Source: Microbacteriaceae bacterium VKM Ac-2854 (GTDB taxonomy: Bacteria; Actinomycetota; Actinomycetes; Actinomycetales; Microbacteriaceae). Taken from it: a stretch of 64,000 bases of DNA. Positions 18,148 through 26,619 of the stretch are shown here, piece by piece; the stretch's first letter is position 1; every line of letters begins with the position of its first letter. The stretch spans positions 138,915 to 202,914 of the forward strand of contig JABMLH010000005.1 in NCBI GenBank assembly GCA_013205085.1, given 5' to 3'. The notes beneath the pieces were generated by a model. It was given only the letters and a program-made list of their open reading frames with translations. It was not told the origin of the DNA and did not search any database. The translations under genes and the position numbers were made by a program.

Positions 18148-19528
18148 CGCCCGAAGGATCCGGATCCGCGGCACCGGGCCGCCGTGGCTGTTGCGCGCGT
18201 GCGCCGTCACCCTGCTGGCGCTGCCGGCCGACCAGGTCTTCGCGCCGCTGGGCGCCACCGGCTACGTCGGCATGGTGCTCGCGCTGGTGATCTCGGTGTT
18301 CTGGCTCGGATCGGTACTGTTCGGGCTGCACGATCCGGTCGCGCGCCGCAACCCCATGCGGGTCGCCATCGCCTTGCTCCTGGTGGCGAGCTGCGTCTCC
18401 TACGTGCTCTTTATGACGGGTCACACCATCCCGCACACCGCGGTCGCGCAGTCCGCCGCCGAGCGCTGGCTGCTGCTGCTGCTCGCGGGCGCCGGCGTAT
18501 CACTGACGATCATGGACTCGGTGCGCACGCTCGAACACGCGATGGTGCTGGTGCGCGCGCTCACCAACGGGGCCATGTTCTGCGGCGTCGTGGCGATCGT
18601 GCAGTTCGTCACCCGGTGGAACCCGGTCGACCTGATCCGCGGGGCGATGATCGGCTTCGAGAACAACGGCGGCAGCACCGCGTTCCAGGATCGGGGCGGG
18701 CTGATGCGGGTGGCCGGCACCACCTTCCATCCGATCGAACTGGCCGTGATCTCGGCGATGCTGCTGCCGCTCGCGCTGTGGCGCGCCCTGTACGAGAAGC
18801 GGACCCCGGGCAAGCGGGCAGGCACGGTCTACGTCTGGAGCATCCCGATCGTGCTGCTGATCGCGAACGCGGCGACGGTCTCGCGCAGCGGGCTGATCGC
18901 GCTGTTGATGATCGCCGTGCTGTTCGTCGGCTTCCTGCCCGTCGTCGCGCGACGGTGGGCCGTTGTGGCGATCCCCGCGGCGGTCGCCGGGCTGTTCCTG
19001 ACCACGCCGGGCCTGGTGAGCAGCCTGACCGGTTCGGTCTTCGCCGGCACGACCGACACCTCGATCGTGAACCGGCTGGACAACTATCCGCGCGTGGCCA
19101 AGCTCGTGGCTGAGCATCCGTGGTTCGGCACCGGACCGGCCACCTACATGCCGGTCAATGCCAAGTTCATCCTCGACAACGAGTACCTCAGCGCCGCCAT
19201 CTGCCTCGGGCTGGTCGGCGGCGCGTGCCTGGTCGCGTACTTCGCCCTGCCCGCCCTGTTCGGCTTCGTCGCGGCTCAGGCCGCCGTCGAGCCCCGGCTG
19301 CGCTGCCTCGCCGGCGCCGTCGCCACCGCGTGCGCCATCGCGGCGGTCTGCTCCGCCACGTTCGATTCGCTCGCCTTCCCCGTGTTCGCCCTCCTCCATC
19401 CGTTCGTGCTCGGCATCGCGGGATCCGTCTGGATCCTCGTGAAGCAGGAGCGCGCTCGATCCGCCGCCTCTCGCACGCCTCGGCTTGATTCCGCCGCCGC
19501 GTCCCTCCGCACCGCTCTGGAAAGGTAG
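18140..19528 (+). CDS. O-antigen polymerase/ligase-like membrane protein (Wzy)
   Basis: About 462 residues with 10-12 predicted membrane helices and a larger outside loop after residue 160. The region VWSIPIVLLIANAATVSRSG carries the SRSG motif of the Wzy_C/O-antigen ligase family, followed by PWFGTGPATYM, where these proteins have the conserved GxG loop. It is the likely polymerase that joins repeat units outside the membrane. The C-terminal 35 residues are basic and cytoplasmic. Start ATG 18140 overlaps the fusion glycosyltransferase by 8 nt. The next gene begins 7 nt after the stop. Confidence 0.85.
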   Translation: MSDARRIRIRGTGPPWLLRACAVTLLALPADQVFAPLGATGYVGMVLALVISVFWLGSVLFGLHDPVARRNPMRVAIALLLVASCVSYVLFMTGHTIPHTAVAQSAAERWLLLLLAGAGVSLTIMDSVRTLEHAMVLVRALTNGAMFCGVVAIVQFVTRWNPVDLIRGAMIGFENNGGSTAFQDRGGLMRVAGTTFHPIELAVISAMLLPLALWRALYEKRTPGKRAGTVYVWSIPIVLLIANAATVSRSGLIALLMIAVLFVGFLPVVARRWAVVAIPAAVAGLFLTTPGLVSSLTGSVFAGTTDTSIVNRLDNYPRVAKLVAEHPWFGTGPATYMPVNAKFILDNEYLSAAICLGLVGGACLVAYFALPALFGFVAAQAAVEPRLRCLAGAVATACAIAAVCSATFDSLAFPVFALLHPFVLGIAGSVWILVKQERARSAASRTPRLDSAAASLRTALER

Positions 19529-19535
19529 TCCCGAC

Positions 19536-20429
19536 GTGGACCCGATCTCCGTTCTCCGTACCCTCTGGCACCACCGATTGATCGCCGTCTCGGTGCTGCT
19601 GCTGACCGCCCTGGCCGGGGCCTACGTGTTCTTCTTCTCGGCCCGCACCTTCGAGTCGACCGCGATGTACGCGCTGGTCAATCCGCAGGTGCCCACCGCG
19701 ATCCAGATGGAACGCGACCCGACGCTGGAACAGCTCAACTCCGACAATCCCTACCTGCGCTCCTCCGATTCATCGCTCGCCGCCCAGGTGCTGGTGAGCA
19801 AACTCAGCTCGGAGGACACCGCCGACGCTCTGCGGTCTCAGGGGCTGAGCACCGAGTTCGAGGTGACCCGTTCGGAATGGTCGGGGCAGGGGCTGGTGAT
19901 CACGATCACCAGCGACGCCGAGACGCCGACCGCCTCGATCGCCACCACGAAGGCGCTGGCCGCGATGCTCGTCACCGAGTTGCACGACATGCAGACGATC
20001 AACGGGGCGGATGAGCGCTACCTCTACACCTCGCTGGAGGTGCAGGCCGCGACGCGCGCGAAGGAGCTGATCTCGAACCGGCTGCGTGCCCTGATCATCG
20101 TCGGCGTCGGCGGCTTCGTGCTGCTCTTCGCGGCGGTGTCCGTGGCACGGGCGATCGACTCGGGCCGGGAGGCGCGACGCCTCGCCGCTCTGATGGCGGC
20201 GCGTCGGCAGGCGCTGACGCTGGAGGGCGACGGTGAGAACGACGCCCCGGTTGCGGTCACCGGGCACGCATCCTCCGGCTCCGTGGCCGTGCCCTCCGCC
20301 AGCCCGACCCCGGCGTCCGTGAACCCGACCGTGCTGAGCGCGGCACCGGGCACCGCGCGTCGGCGCCGTGAGGCGCCCGCCCGCACCGTGCGCGGTGGTG
20401 GCATCGTCGCAGCGAAGCGACGCCGCTAG
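19536..20429 (+). CDS. Wzz-like chain-length/polysaccharide co-polymerase protein
   Basis: About 297 residues. Two membrane helices (residues about 16-36 and about 187-207) flank an extracytoplasmic region, the layout of Wzz/CapA polysaccharide co-polymerases. The first helix is preceded by LRTLWHHR, and FESTAMYALVNPQ is typical of the family. The cytoplasmic tail is low-complexity (Ala/Pro/Thr/Arg) with no Walker motifs, so no BY-kinase is fused. GTG 19536 is preferred over an in-frame ATG at 19485: GGAAAGG at 19519-19525 lies 10 nt upstream and a 44-nt overlap with the polymerase is avoided. Its TAG stop shares CTAG with the stop of the opposite gene. Confidence 0.78.
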   Translation: MDPISVLRTLWHHRLIAVSVLLLTALAGAYVFFFSARTFESTAMYALVNPQVPTAIQMERDPTLEQLNSDNPYLRSSDSSLAAQVLVSKLSSEDTADALRSQGLSTEFEVTRSEWSGQGLVITITSDAETPTASIATTKALAAMLVTELHDMQTINGADERYLYTSLEVQAATRAKELISNRLRALIIVGVGGFVLLFAAVSVARAIDSGREARRLAALMAARRQALTLEGDGENDAPVAVTGHASSGSVAVPSASPTPASVNPTVLSAAPGTARRRREAPARTVRGGGIVAAKRRR

Positions 20430-21079
20430 TGCACCCGCTCGAGCAGCCCGTCGACCTCGCGGTACCGTTCGCCGGTCTCCGGGCAGCGCCACGAGGCCGC
20501 GTCGGCTCCGTCGGCCCTGTCGGACGCGTCGGCTCCTTCGGCGACGAGGCGCGCGCCGGCGCGGCCGACCCAGCCGATCCGACGCGCGGGCACCCCGACG
20601 ACGAGGGCGTGATCGGCGACGTCGCCGGTCACCACCGCGCCGGCGGCGACCATCGCCCAGCGCCCGATCGTGACGGGGGCGATGCAGACGGCACGCGCGC
20701 CGATCGAGGCGCCGTCGCGCACCGTGACGCCGACGGCGTGCCAATCGGCCGCATTCTTGAGCGCGCCGTCCGGGGTGATCGCGCGGGGCAGCAGATCGTT
20801 GGTGAACACCACCGCCGGTCCGATGAAGACCCCGTCGCCGAGCACCGCCGGCTCATAGACGAGCGCGTGGTTCTGGATCTTGCAACGATCGCCGACCAGG
20901 ACCCCGGGGCCGAGGTAAGCACCACGGCCGAGGATGCACTCGGCGCCGATCCGCACGTCTTCGCGGATCTGCGCGAGGTGCCAGACGAGCGTGCCGTCGC
21001 CGATCGTCGCCGAGACGTCCACATCGGCGGAGTCGGCGATCCGCGGCGCGGGAAGGGGGTTCGGCTGATGCGTGCTCAT
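20426..21079 (-). CDS. WbpD-like hexapeptide-repeat sugar N-acetyltransferase
   Basis: About 217 residues, left-handed beta-helix. The N-terminal segment IADSADVDVSATIGDGTLVWH and the asparagine-rich turn KIQNHALVYE closely match the WbpD/WlbB family, which acetylates the 3-amino group of UDP-2-acetamido-3-amino-glucuronate. The C-terminus carries an extension SWRCPETGERY before EVDGLLERV, seen in some members. The only minus-strand gene in the locus, it is tail-to-tail with the Wzz gene (shared CTAG) and head-to-head with the secreted protein, their starts overlapping by 12 bp. No clear ribosome-binding site is visible. It suggests a diacetamido uronic acid with the oxidoreductase at 5261 and aminotransferase at 11800. 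Confidence 0.85.
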   Translation of the reverse strand: MSTHQPNPLPAPRIADSADVDVSATIGDGTLVWHLAQIREDVRIGAECILGRGAYLGPGVLVGDRCKIQNHALVYEPAVLGDGVFIGPAVVFTNDLLPRAITPDGALKNAADWHAVGVTVRDGASIGARAVCIAPVTIGRWAMVAAGAVVTGDVADHALVVGVPARRIGWVGRAGARLVAEGADASDRADGADAASWRCPETGERYREVDGLLERVH

Positions 21080-24000
21080 GCGCGGAAGTCTGTTGCACCG
21101 CGGCGGCCGAGGCAATGGGGCGCGCTGGTCGCGGGCATCGCCGTCGTGGTGCTGACGCTGGTGGGCGCCGTCGCGCCCGCCGCGAACGCGGTGACGTGCG
21201 CCGCCGGATTGAACGCCATCGCGTGCGAGAACCTGCAGCCGGGTGCGGATCCCGCCGAATGGGACATCACGGGGGCCGGTGACGGCTCCATCCAAGGCTT
21301 CGCCACCGACATGAGCGTCGACGTCGGCGGCCGGATCGACTTCAAGATCGACACGGACGCGTCGGCGTACTCGATCACCATCTACCGCACCGGCTGGTAC
21401 GGCGGTCTCGGCGCGCGTCGGATCGCGACGGTGCAGCCGAGCGCGGCACTGCCGCAGCAGCAGCCCGAGTGCCTGAGCGACGTCAGCACCGAACTCTACG
21501 ACTGCGGCACCTGGGGCGTCTCGGCGAGCTGGAACGTGCCCGCGAACGCCGTCTCCGGCGTCTACATCGCGCTGCTCACCCGAGCGGACTCCGGCGGACG
21601 CAGCCAGATCACCTTTGTGGTCCGCAACGTCGCGAGCCGATCGGCCGTGCTGTTCCAGACCTCGGATCCGACCTGGCAGGCGTACAACACCTACGGCGGC
21701 TCCGACTTCTACCAGGGCGCGGCCAACGGCCGGGCCTACGCGATCAGCTACAACCGCCCGGTGACCACGCGGGGCGACAACAACGGCCGCGACTTCTATT
21801 TCGCGAACGAGTACCCGATGGTGCGCTTCCTCGAGCGCAACGGCTACGACGTCAGCTACTTCAGCGGCATCGACACCGATCGCTTCGGGTCGACGCTGAC
21901 GCAGCACAAGGTCTTCCTCTCCGTCGGTCACGACGAGTACTGGTCGGGCGCGCAGCGGACGAATGTGGGCACGGCCCGCAACGCCGGGTTGAACCTGCAG
22001 TTCCTCTCCGGGAACGAGGTGTACTGGCGCACGCGCTACGAGCCCTCCCCCGTCACCGGCACCGCGTACCGGACCCTGATCTCGTACAAGGAGACCTGGG
22101 CGAACGAGAAGATCGACCCGTCGACCGAGTCGACCTCGACGTGGCGCGATCCGCGGCTCTCCTCGGCCGCGAACGGTGGCGGCACACCGGAGAACCGACT
22201 GACCGGCACCATGTACATGTCGAACTTCTCCGATCTGCCGGTCACCGTCAGCGCGGAAGAGGGCAAGCTGCGGCTCTGGCGGAATACGCCGCTCGCCGCG
22301 CTCGCCGCGGGCACCAGCGCCGCCCTCGCTCCGCACACGATCGGCTACGAGTCCAACGAGGACGTGGACAACGGCTTCCGGCCGCCCGGATTGATCCGGC
22401 TCTCGACCACGACCGGTGACGTGCCGCAGTATCTGCAGGACTTCGGCAACACCGTGCTGCCGGGCACCACCACCCACCACCTGACGTACTACAAGGCGCC
22501 GAGCGGCGCGCTGGTCTTCTCGGCGGGCTCCGTGCAGTGGACGTGGGGCCTGGACGCGACCCACGACGGTGACGGGGCGGCGGCGGATCCGCGGATGCAG
22601 CAGGCGCAGCTGAACCTGCTCGCCGACATGGGCGTCCAACCCAGCACGCGGATGTCGGGCCTCGTCGCCGCGACGAAGAGCACGGACGGCACCGGACCCA
22701 CGGTCACCGTCGCGACGCCGGCGGCGACCTCCAGCGCCGCCAACGGCTCGATCGTCGCGATCACCGGCACGGCGTCGGATGCGGGCGGCCGGGTCGCGGG
22801 GGTCGAGGTCTCGACGGATGCCGGAACGACCTGGCACCCGGCGAGCGGGACGACCGCCTGGAGCTATTCGTACGTGCTGCACGGCGCTGGCAGCGGTACC
22901 GTGCGTGTGCGCGCGATCGACGACAGCGCGAACATCGGCGCGGCCGTGGCCCGCACGATCACCATCACCGGATCGGCGTCGGTGTTCGGCCAGGAGACAC
23001 CCGTGACGGCCGACTCCGGAGACGATGCCGCCGTCACCCTCGGCCTGCGCTTCACGCCGTCGACCACCGGTTTCATCACCGGCGTGCGCTTCTTCAAGAG
23101 CAGCGCGAATACGGGAGCGCACACGGGCACCCTGTGGAGTGCGCAGGCGCAGCGGCTCGCGACGGTGAGCTTCACGAACGAGACCGCGAGCGGCTGGCAG
23201 ACCGCCACCTTCGCCACACCCGTCGCGGTGACGGCCGGGACGAGCTACGTCGTCTCCTATTCGACGGCGGTCGGCCGGTACTCGGCCGCGGAGTGGTTCT
23301 GGGCGGCGGCCGGGCGCGCGGCGGCGCCGCTGAAGGTCGCCGGCGGCTTCGGTGCGACGCCCGCCGGGGTGTACAGCACCAACGGCGGCTTCCCCAGCGA
23401 CAGCTACCGCTCGGGCAACTACTACGTGGACGCGGTGTTCTCGACCGTCGACGCGACCCCGCTGACGGCATCCGCGCAGGCTCCCCTGCCCGAATCCTCC
23501 AGCGTCTCGCCGAGCACCTCGGTCAGCGCCGTGTTCTCGAAGCCGGTGACGGCGTCGACCGTCGCGTTCACGGTGAAGACGGCTGCCGGAACGGCGGTCG
23601 CCGGCAGCACCGGCTACGTCGCGGCCACCCGGACGGCCACCTTCACCCCGGCGTCGCCGCTCGCCGCCGATACGGCCTACACGGCGACGCTCAGCGGCAC
23701 CGCGAGCGGCGGCTCGGCCCTCACCTCCGGCGGCAGCTGGAGCTTCCGCACGCAGCGACCGGATGCCGTCGTCGGGAGCTGCCCGTGCAGTCTCTACAAC
23801 GACTCCGCGGTACCCGGCATCGCGGAGGTGGCCGAGACGACTCCGGTGACCCTCGGTGTCCGGTTCAGCCCGACGGTGGCCGGCCGGATCACCGCGATCC
23901 GGTTCTACAAGAGCGCGGGGAACACGGGCACGCACGTCGGCACTCTCTCCGACGCGAGCGGCGTCGAGCTCGCGCGCGGCACCTTCAGCGGCGAGAGCAC

Positions 24001-24244
24001 CCGCGGCTGGCAGACGCTGACCCTGGCGACGCCCGTCACCGTCGCGGCGGGAGCGGATTACACCGTCGCCTACACCTCGCCGACGGGTCGCTACTCCGCG
24101 ACGGTGAACGGCTTCGGCGGCGGCGGCACCCGCGGTCCGCTGATCACCGCGGCCGACTCGGGCGCGTACAGCTACTCCGGCGGCTTCGCGGGCAGCCGCT
24201 CGAGCACGAGCTACCTCGTGGACGTCGTGTTCTCCCCGTCGTGA
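21068..24244 (+). CDS. Large secreted multidomain protein: DMFase-like + Ig-like + DUF4082
   Basis: A 1058-residue exported protein. A signal peptide (basic start, hydrophobic core at about residues 18-38, cleavage near ANA-VTC) is followed by an N,N-dimethylformamidase large-subunit-like domain (about 57-530; YRTGWYGGLGARR, YNTYGGSDFY, SVGHDEYWS, LSGNEVYWR). Then come an Ig-like module (about 541-635), a DUF4082 module (about 639-795; FGQETPVT, RFFKSSANTGAHTG), a Big_5-like Ig module (about 798-897) and a second DUF4082 (about 905-1055). GGAAGGGGG (21051-21059) sets ATG 21068. Similar secreted DUF4082 proteins sit in actinobacterial polysaccharide loci. A role in modifying or anchoring the polymer is inference; no enzymatic activity is proven. 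Confidence 0.85.
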   Translation: MRAHARKSVAPRRPRQWGALVAGIAVVVLTLVGAVAPAANAVTCAAGLNAIACENLQPGADPAEWDITGAGDGSIQGFATDMSVDVGGRIDFKIDTDASAYSITIYRTGWYGGLGARRIATVQPSAALPQQQPECLSDVSTELYDCGTWGVSASWNVPANAVSGVYIALLTRADSGGRSQITFVVRNVASRSAVLFQTSDPTWQAYNTYGGSDFYQGAANGRAYAISYNRPVTTRGDNNGRDFYFANEYPMVRFLERNGYDVSYFSGIDTDRFGSTLTQHKVFLSVGHDEYWSGAQRTNVGTARNAGLNLQFLSGNEVYWRTRYEPSPVTGTAYRTLISYKETWANEKIDPSTESTSTWRDPRLSSAANGGGTPENRLTGTMYMSNFSDLPVTVSAEEGKLRLWRNTPLAALAAGTSAALAPHTIGYESNEDVDNGFRPPGLIRLSTTTGDVPQYLQDFGNTVLPGTTTHHLTYYKAPSGALVFSAGSVQWTWGLDATHDGDGAAADPRMQQAQLNLLADMGVQPSTRMSGLVAATKSTDGTGPTVTVATPAATSSAANGSIVAITGTASDAGGRVAGVEVSTDAGTTWHPASGTTAWSYSYVLHGAGSGTVRVRAIDDSANIGAAVARTITITGSASVFGQETPVTADSGDDAAVTLGLRFTPSTTGFITGVRFFKSSANTGAHTGTLWSAQAQRLATVSFTNETASGWQTATFATPVAVTAGTSYVVSYSTAVGRYSAAEWFWAAAGRAAAPLKVAGGFGATPAGVYSTNGGFPSDSYRSGNYYVDAVFSTVDATPLTASAQAPLPESSSVSPSTSVSAVFSKPVTASTVAFTVKTAAGTAVAGSTGYVAATRTATFTPASPLAADTAYTATLSGTASGGSALTSGGSWSFRTQRPDAVVGSCPCSLYNDSAVPGIAEVAETTPVTLGVRFSPTVAGRITAIRFYKSAGNTGTHVGTLSDASGVELARGTFSGESTRGWQTLTLATPVTVAAGADYTVAYTSPTGRYSATVNGFGGGGTRGPLITAADSGAYSYSGGFAGSRSSTSYLVDVVFSPS

Positions 24245-24324
24245 CCGACGCGCTCGATCCTCCGCTGATCGCGGAGGCCCTTCGACTACTCGACCACCGG
24301 GCGGGTCGTCAGCGGCAGCGGGGT

Positions 24325-25674
24325 TCAGAATCCGGCTTGTTCGGCGGTCGGGGGTGGATCTTCGGTGAACAGCTTGTCCCGGAACCTCGGCCCCGGTGTC
24401 GCCCCCGGCACGTCCGGCGGATGCGTGGTGACTCGGCGTCCGGTGGGGCTGGTCCAGTCCGCGGTCCCGTCGGGGTGGAGGCGGTAGGTCCACTGCTCGC
24501 CGTGGCGGACATGGTGGTGGCTCGTGCATAGGGTCAACAGGTTTCGGATGGCGGTGTGGCCACCCTTGGCCCACTCGGTAGCGTGGTCGATCTCCGCCTT
24601 CGCGGCCGGGCGGGTGCAGCCCGGGAAGCGGCAGGTCAGGTCGCGCAGCTGCACGAACACCCGCATCTCCGCCGGCGGGAACCGCTTCAGCCGCTCCACC
24701 GAGATCGGAGCCCACGTCATCGGGTCGGTGAGAACCCGGTAGAAGTCGGAGCCCGTGCCCACGAGCTCTCGCGCCATGTCGGCGGGGATGGGGCCGTAGC
24801 CGTCGAGTTCCGCGTTCCCCTCATCCTCACCCGCCGCCGTGAGCACCGGGACCATGATCCGCACCTTCGCGCGCACGCCCGGCAGGAACGTGCGGGCCCG
24901 GTCGTCGGAGTCGGGGGTCGTGCCGGCGACATCGCCGTCGAGGAGGATGTCCCCGAACGCATCCGCGCGCAACTGGGCGAGGGAGCGGGTCTCGGTGCCG
25001 TCTTCGTCTTCCTTGCGGATGATCTTCGCGATGCCGTCCAACCGGTCGTACGCCCCCACCGCGACCGGAGCCGGCAGCAGAGCGGAGATGACACACATCC
25101 CGTCCTCCTCGGGAGTGAGCCACACGGTGCGGCGCTCCTTGGCGAGTTCGTGCCGTTCGGCGAGCGGCTGATCCTGCAACTCCTCCACCAGTCGCGCGAG
25201 AGCCTTCTTCAACTGATGCGGCCGCAGCCCAGGCGCCAGTAGCGCGGCCCGCCAGTCGTACACATCCCGCGCGGCCAGGGACACCCGGCGGGCGGCGGCA
25301 CAGATCAACTGCCCGCACTCCCACAGAATCGCCGCGTCCGCGAGCAGCGCCCGCGTCTGCGGCAACTCCTCCATCAGCAGCTGCGCGTGATCAAGCTCCC
25401 GGGCGGCCGCGTTCTCCGAGACGCCCATCACGAGAGCGAACTCGGCCCGGATGGAGCGTTCCGCGAGATCGTTGATCTGCTCCGCGTGCACCGAACGGCC
25501 CACCGCGAACAGCTCCGGCCGGGCGATCCCGGCCCGATACCCGGCGTAGAGCGCTTCGGCTCGCTTGAGCGCGATGGGCGACATCGAGCGGCCCAAGAAC
25601 GCGGCCTCGTCGCCGTACTCCCGCACCGTCTCGCGCACCGCGTGCGGTGCTTGCTGTCGCCTGCTCTGATCCAT
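24325..25674 (-). CDS. DUF222 / HNH endonuclease-domain protein (13E12 family)
   Basis: About 449 residues. The N-terminal two-thirds is the helical DUF222 domain, including the family pattern ERSIRAEFALVMGVSENAAAREL and LPQTRALLADAAIL. The C-terminal third has an HNH nuclease domain: CRFPGCTRP, then EIDHATEWAKGGHT, then LLTLCTSHHHVRH, which supplies the zinc cysteines and the catalytic His/Asn region. These proteins occur in many copies in Actinobacteria, often in variable regions. Their biological role is unknown, though a mobile or DNA-transaction function is suspected. It is convergent with the secreted DUF4082 gene and divergent from a hydrolase, which fits an insertion at the locus edge. 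Confidence 0.9.
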   Translation of the reverse strand: MDQSRRQQAPHAVRETVREYGDEAAFLGRSMSPIALKRAEALYAGYRAGIARPELFAVGRSVHAEQINDLAERSIRAEFALVMGVSENAAARELDHAQLLMEELPQTRALLADAAILWECGQLICAAARRVSLAARDVYDWRAALLAPGLRPHQLKKALARLVEELQDQPLAERHELAKERRTVWLTPEEDGMCVISALLPAPVAVGAYDRLDGIAKIIRKEDEDGTETRSLAQLRADAFGDILLDGDVAGTTPDSDDRARTFLPGVRAKVRIMVPVLTAAGEDEGNAELDGYGPIPADMARELVGTGSDFYRVLTDPMTWAPISVERLKRFPPAEMRVFVQLRDLTCRFPGCTRPAAKAEIDHATEWAKGGHTAIRNLLTLCTSHHHVRHGEQWTYRLHPDGTADWTSPTGRRVTTHPPDVPGATPGPRFRDKLFTEDPPPTAEQAGF

Positions 25675-25776
25675 ACGAGTATTCCAGCACGTACCACCGA
25701 CACTGAACGCACCGCAGAAGCCAGCCCCGAAAACTCGACCCGAAACTCACCCTGTGGAGGAATGGACGACAGCGAC

Positions 25777-25782
25777 TACGCT
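25777..25782 (+). promoter_or_regulatory. -10 box TACGCT for leaderless hydrolase gene
   Basis: TACGCT, then 6 nt (GCCACC), then the GTG at 25789. This is the spacing expected when transcription starts at the start codon itself. Confidence 0.5.
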
Positions 25783-25788
25783 GCCACC

Positions 25789-26619
25789 GTGACCGACGCC
25801 CGCGACATCAGCCTCCCCGACGGGCGGATCGTGCGCGTGCACGACAGCGGCCCGAGCCGATCCGACCGTCTCACGGTGCTCTGGCACCACGGCTCTCCGC
25901 AGACCGGCGCCCTCCTGGAGCCGGTGCTCAACGCCTGCCTCGAACGACGCATCCGGCTCCTCTCCTACGGCCGCCCGAGCTACGGCGGATCGACGCCGAA
26001 CCCCGGTCGCGCCGTCGACGCTGCGGCCAAGGATGTCGAGTCGATCCTCGATGCTCTCGAACTCGACCGGATCGCGACGATGGGTGCCTCGGGCGGCGGT
26101 CCGCACGCGCTCGCGTGCGCGGCGCTGCTGCCCGAGCGCATCCGCTCGGTCGTGACCCTGGCTGGCATCGCGCCGTTCACCGACGAGCCGAGCTGGTACG
26201 AGGGCATGGCGGCCCCCGGCGGCCTGCGCGCAGCGGCCGATGGGCGTGCCGCGCGCGCTGACTTCGCCGAAACCGACGAATTCGACCCGTCGAGCTTCAT
26301 CCCCGCCGACTACGCGCTGCTCGACGGCCCGTGGGCCTCGCTCGGTGAAGACGCGAACCGCGCCTCCGCCGACGGCGATGACGGCCTGATCGACGACGAC
26401 GTCGCGTTCACGCGACCCTGGGGATTCGACCTCTCCGCGATCGCGTGCCCGGTACTCCTGATCCAGGGCGGCGCCGACCGGGTCGTGCCCGCCGGCCATG
26501 TCGAGCGACTCCAGCGTGCTCTGCCGTTCGCCGAGACCTGGAGCCGCCCCGACGACGGTCACATCTCCGTCCTCGCCGCCCTGCCCGACGCTCTGGACTG
26601 GATGCTGGCTACCTCGTGA
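25789..26619 (+). CDS. Alpha/beta hydrolase
   Basis: About 276 residues with an alpha/beta-hydrolase fold; probably a cytoplasmic esterase, lipase-like enzyme or peptidase. The oxyanion region is LWHHGSPQTG. The nucleophile elbow GASGG puts Ser at about 101, the acid is Asp about 230 in QGGADRVVP, and His is about 258 in DDGHIS. The start was placed at GTG 25789 because a TACGCT -10 box ends 6 nt upstream, the leaderless pattern. An in-frame ATG at 25762 has a GGAGG only one base away and would add nine residues. The 3' end overlaps the opposing glycosyltransferase gene by 11 nt. The substrate is unknown. Confidence 0.85.
   Translation: MTDARDISLPDGRIVRVHDSGPSRSDRLTVLWHHGSPQTGALLEPVLNACLERRIRLLSYGRPSYGGSTPNPGRAVDAAAKDVESILDALELDRIATMGASGGGPHALACAALLPERIRSVVTLAGIAPFTDEPSWYEGMAAPGGLRAAADGRAARADFAETDEFDPSSFIPADYALLDGPWASLGEDANRASADGDDGLIDDDVAFTRPWGFDLSAIACPVLLIQGGADRVVPAGHVERLQRALPFAETWSRPDDGHISVLAALPDALDWMLATS

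Noticed and set aside
14827-18258. Long minus-strand open frame opposite the fusion glycosyltransferase
   Set aside because: It is an artefact of high GC content. The plus-strand frame has clear WecG and GT2 motifs, while the opposite frame has none and is rich in Arg/Gly/His/Ala.
20426-24715. 1429-codon minus-strand open frame
   Set aside because: Only the last 217 residues match a family (WbpD-like). The rest is the antisense of the secreted DUF4082 protein.
24325-25674. DUF222/HNH protein as part of a homing element or intein
   Set aside because: There are no intein or intron boundaries and no repeats flanking it. It is a free-standing gene of a family common in Actinobacteria.
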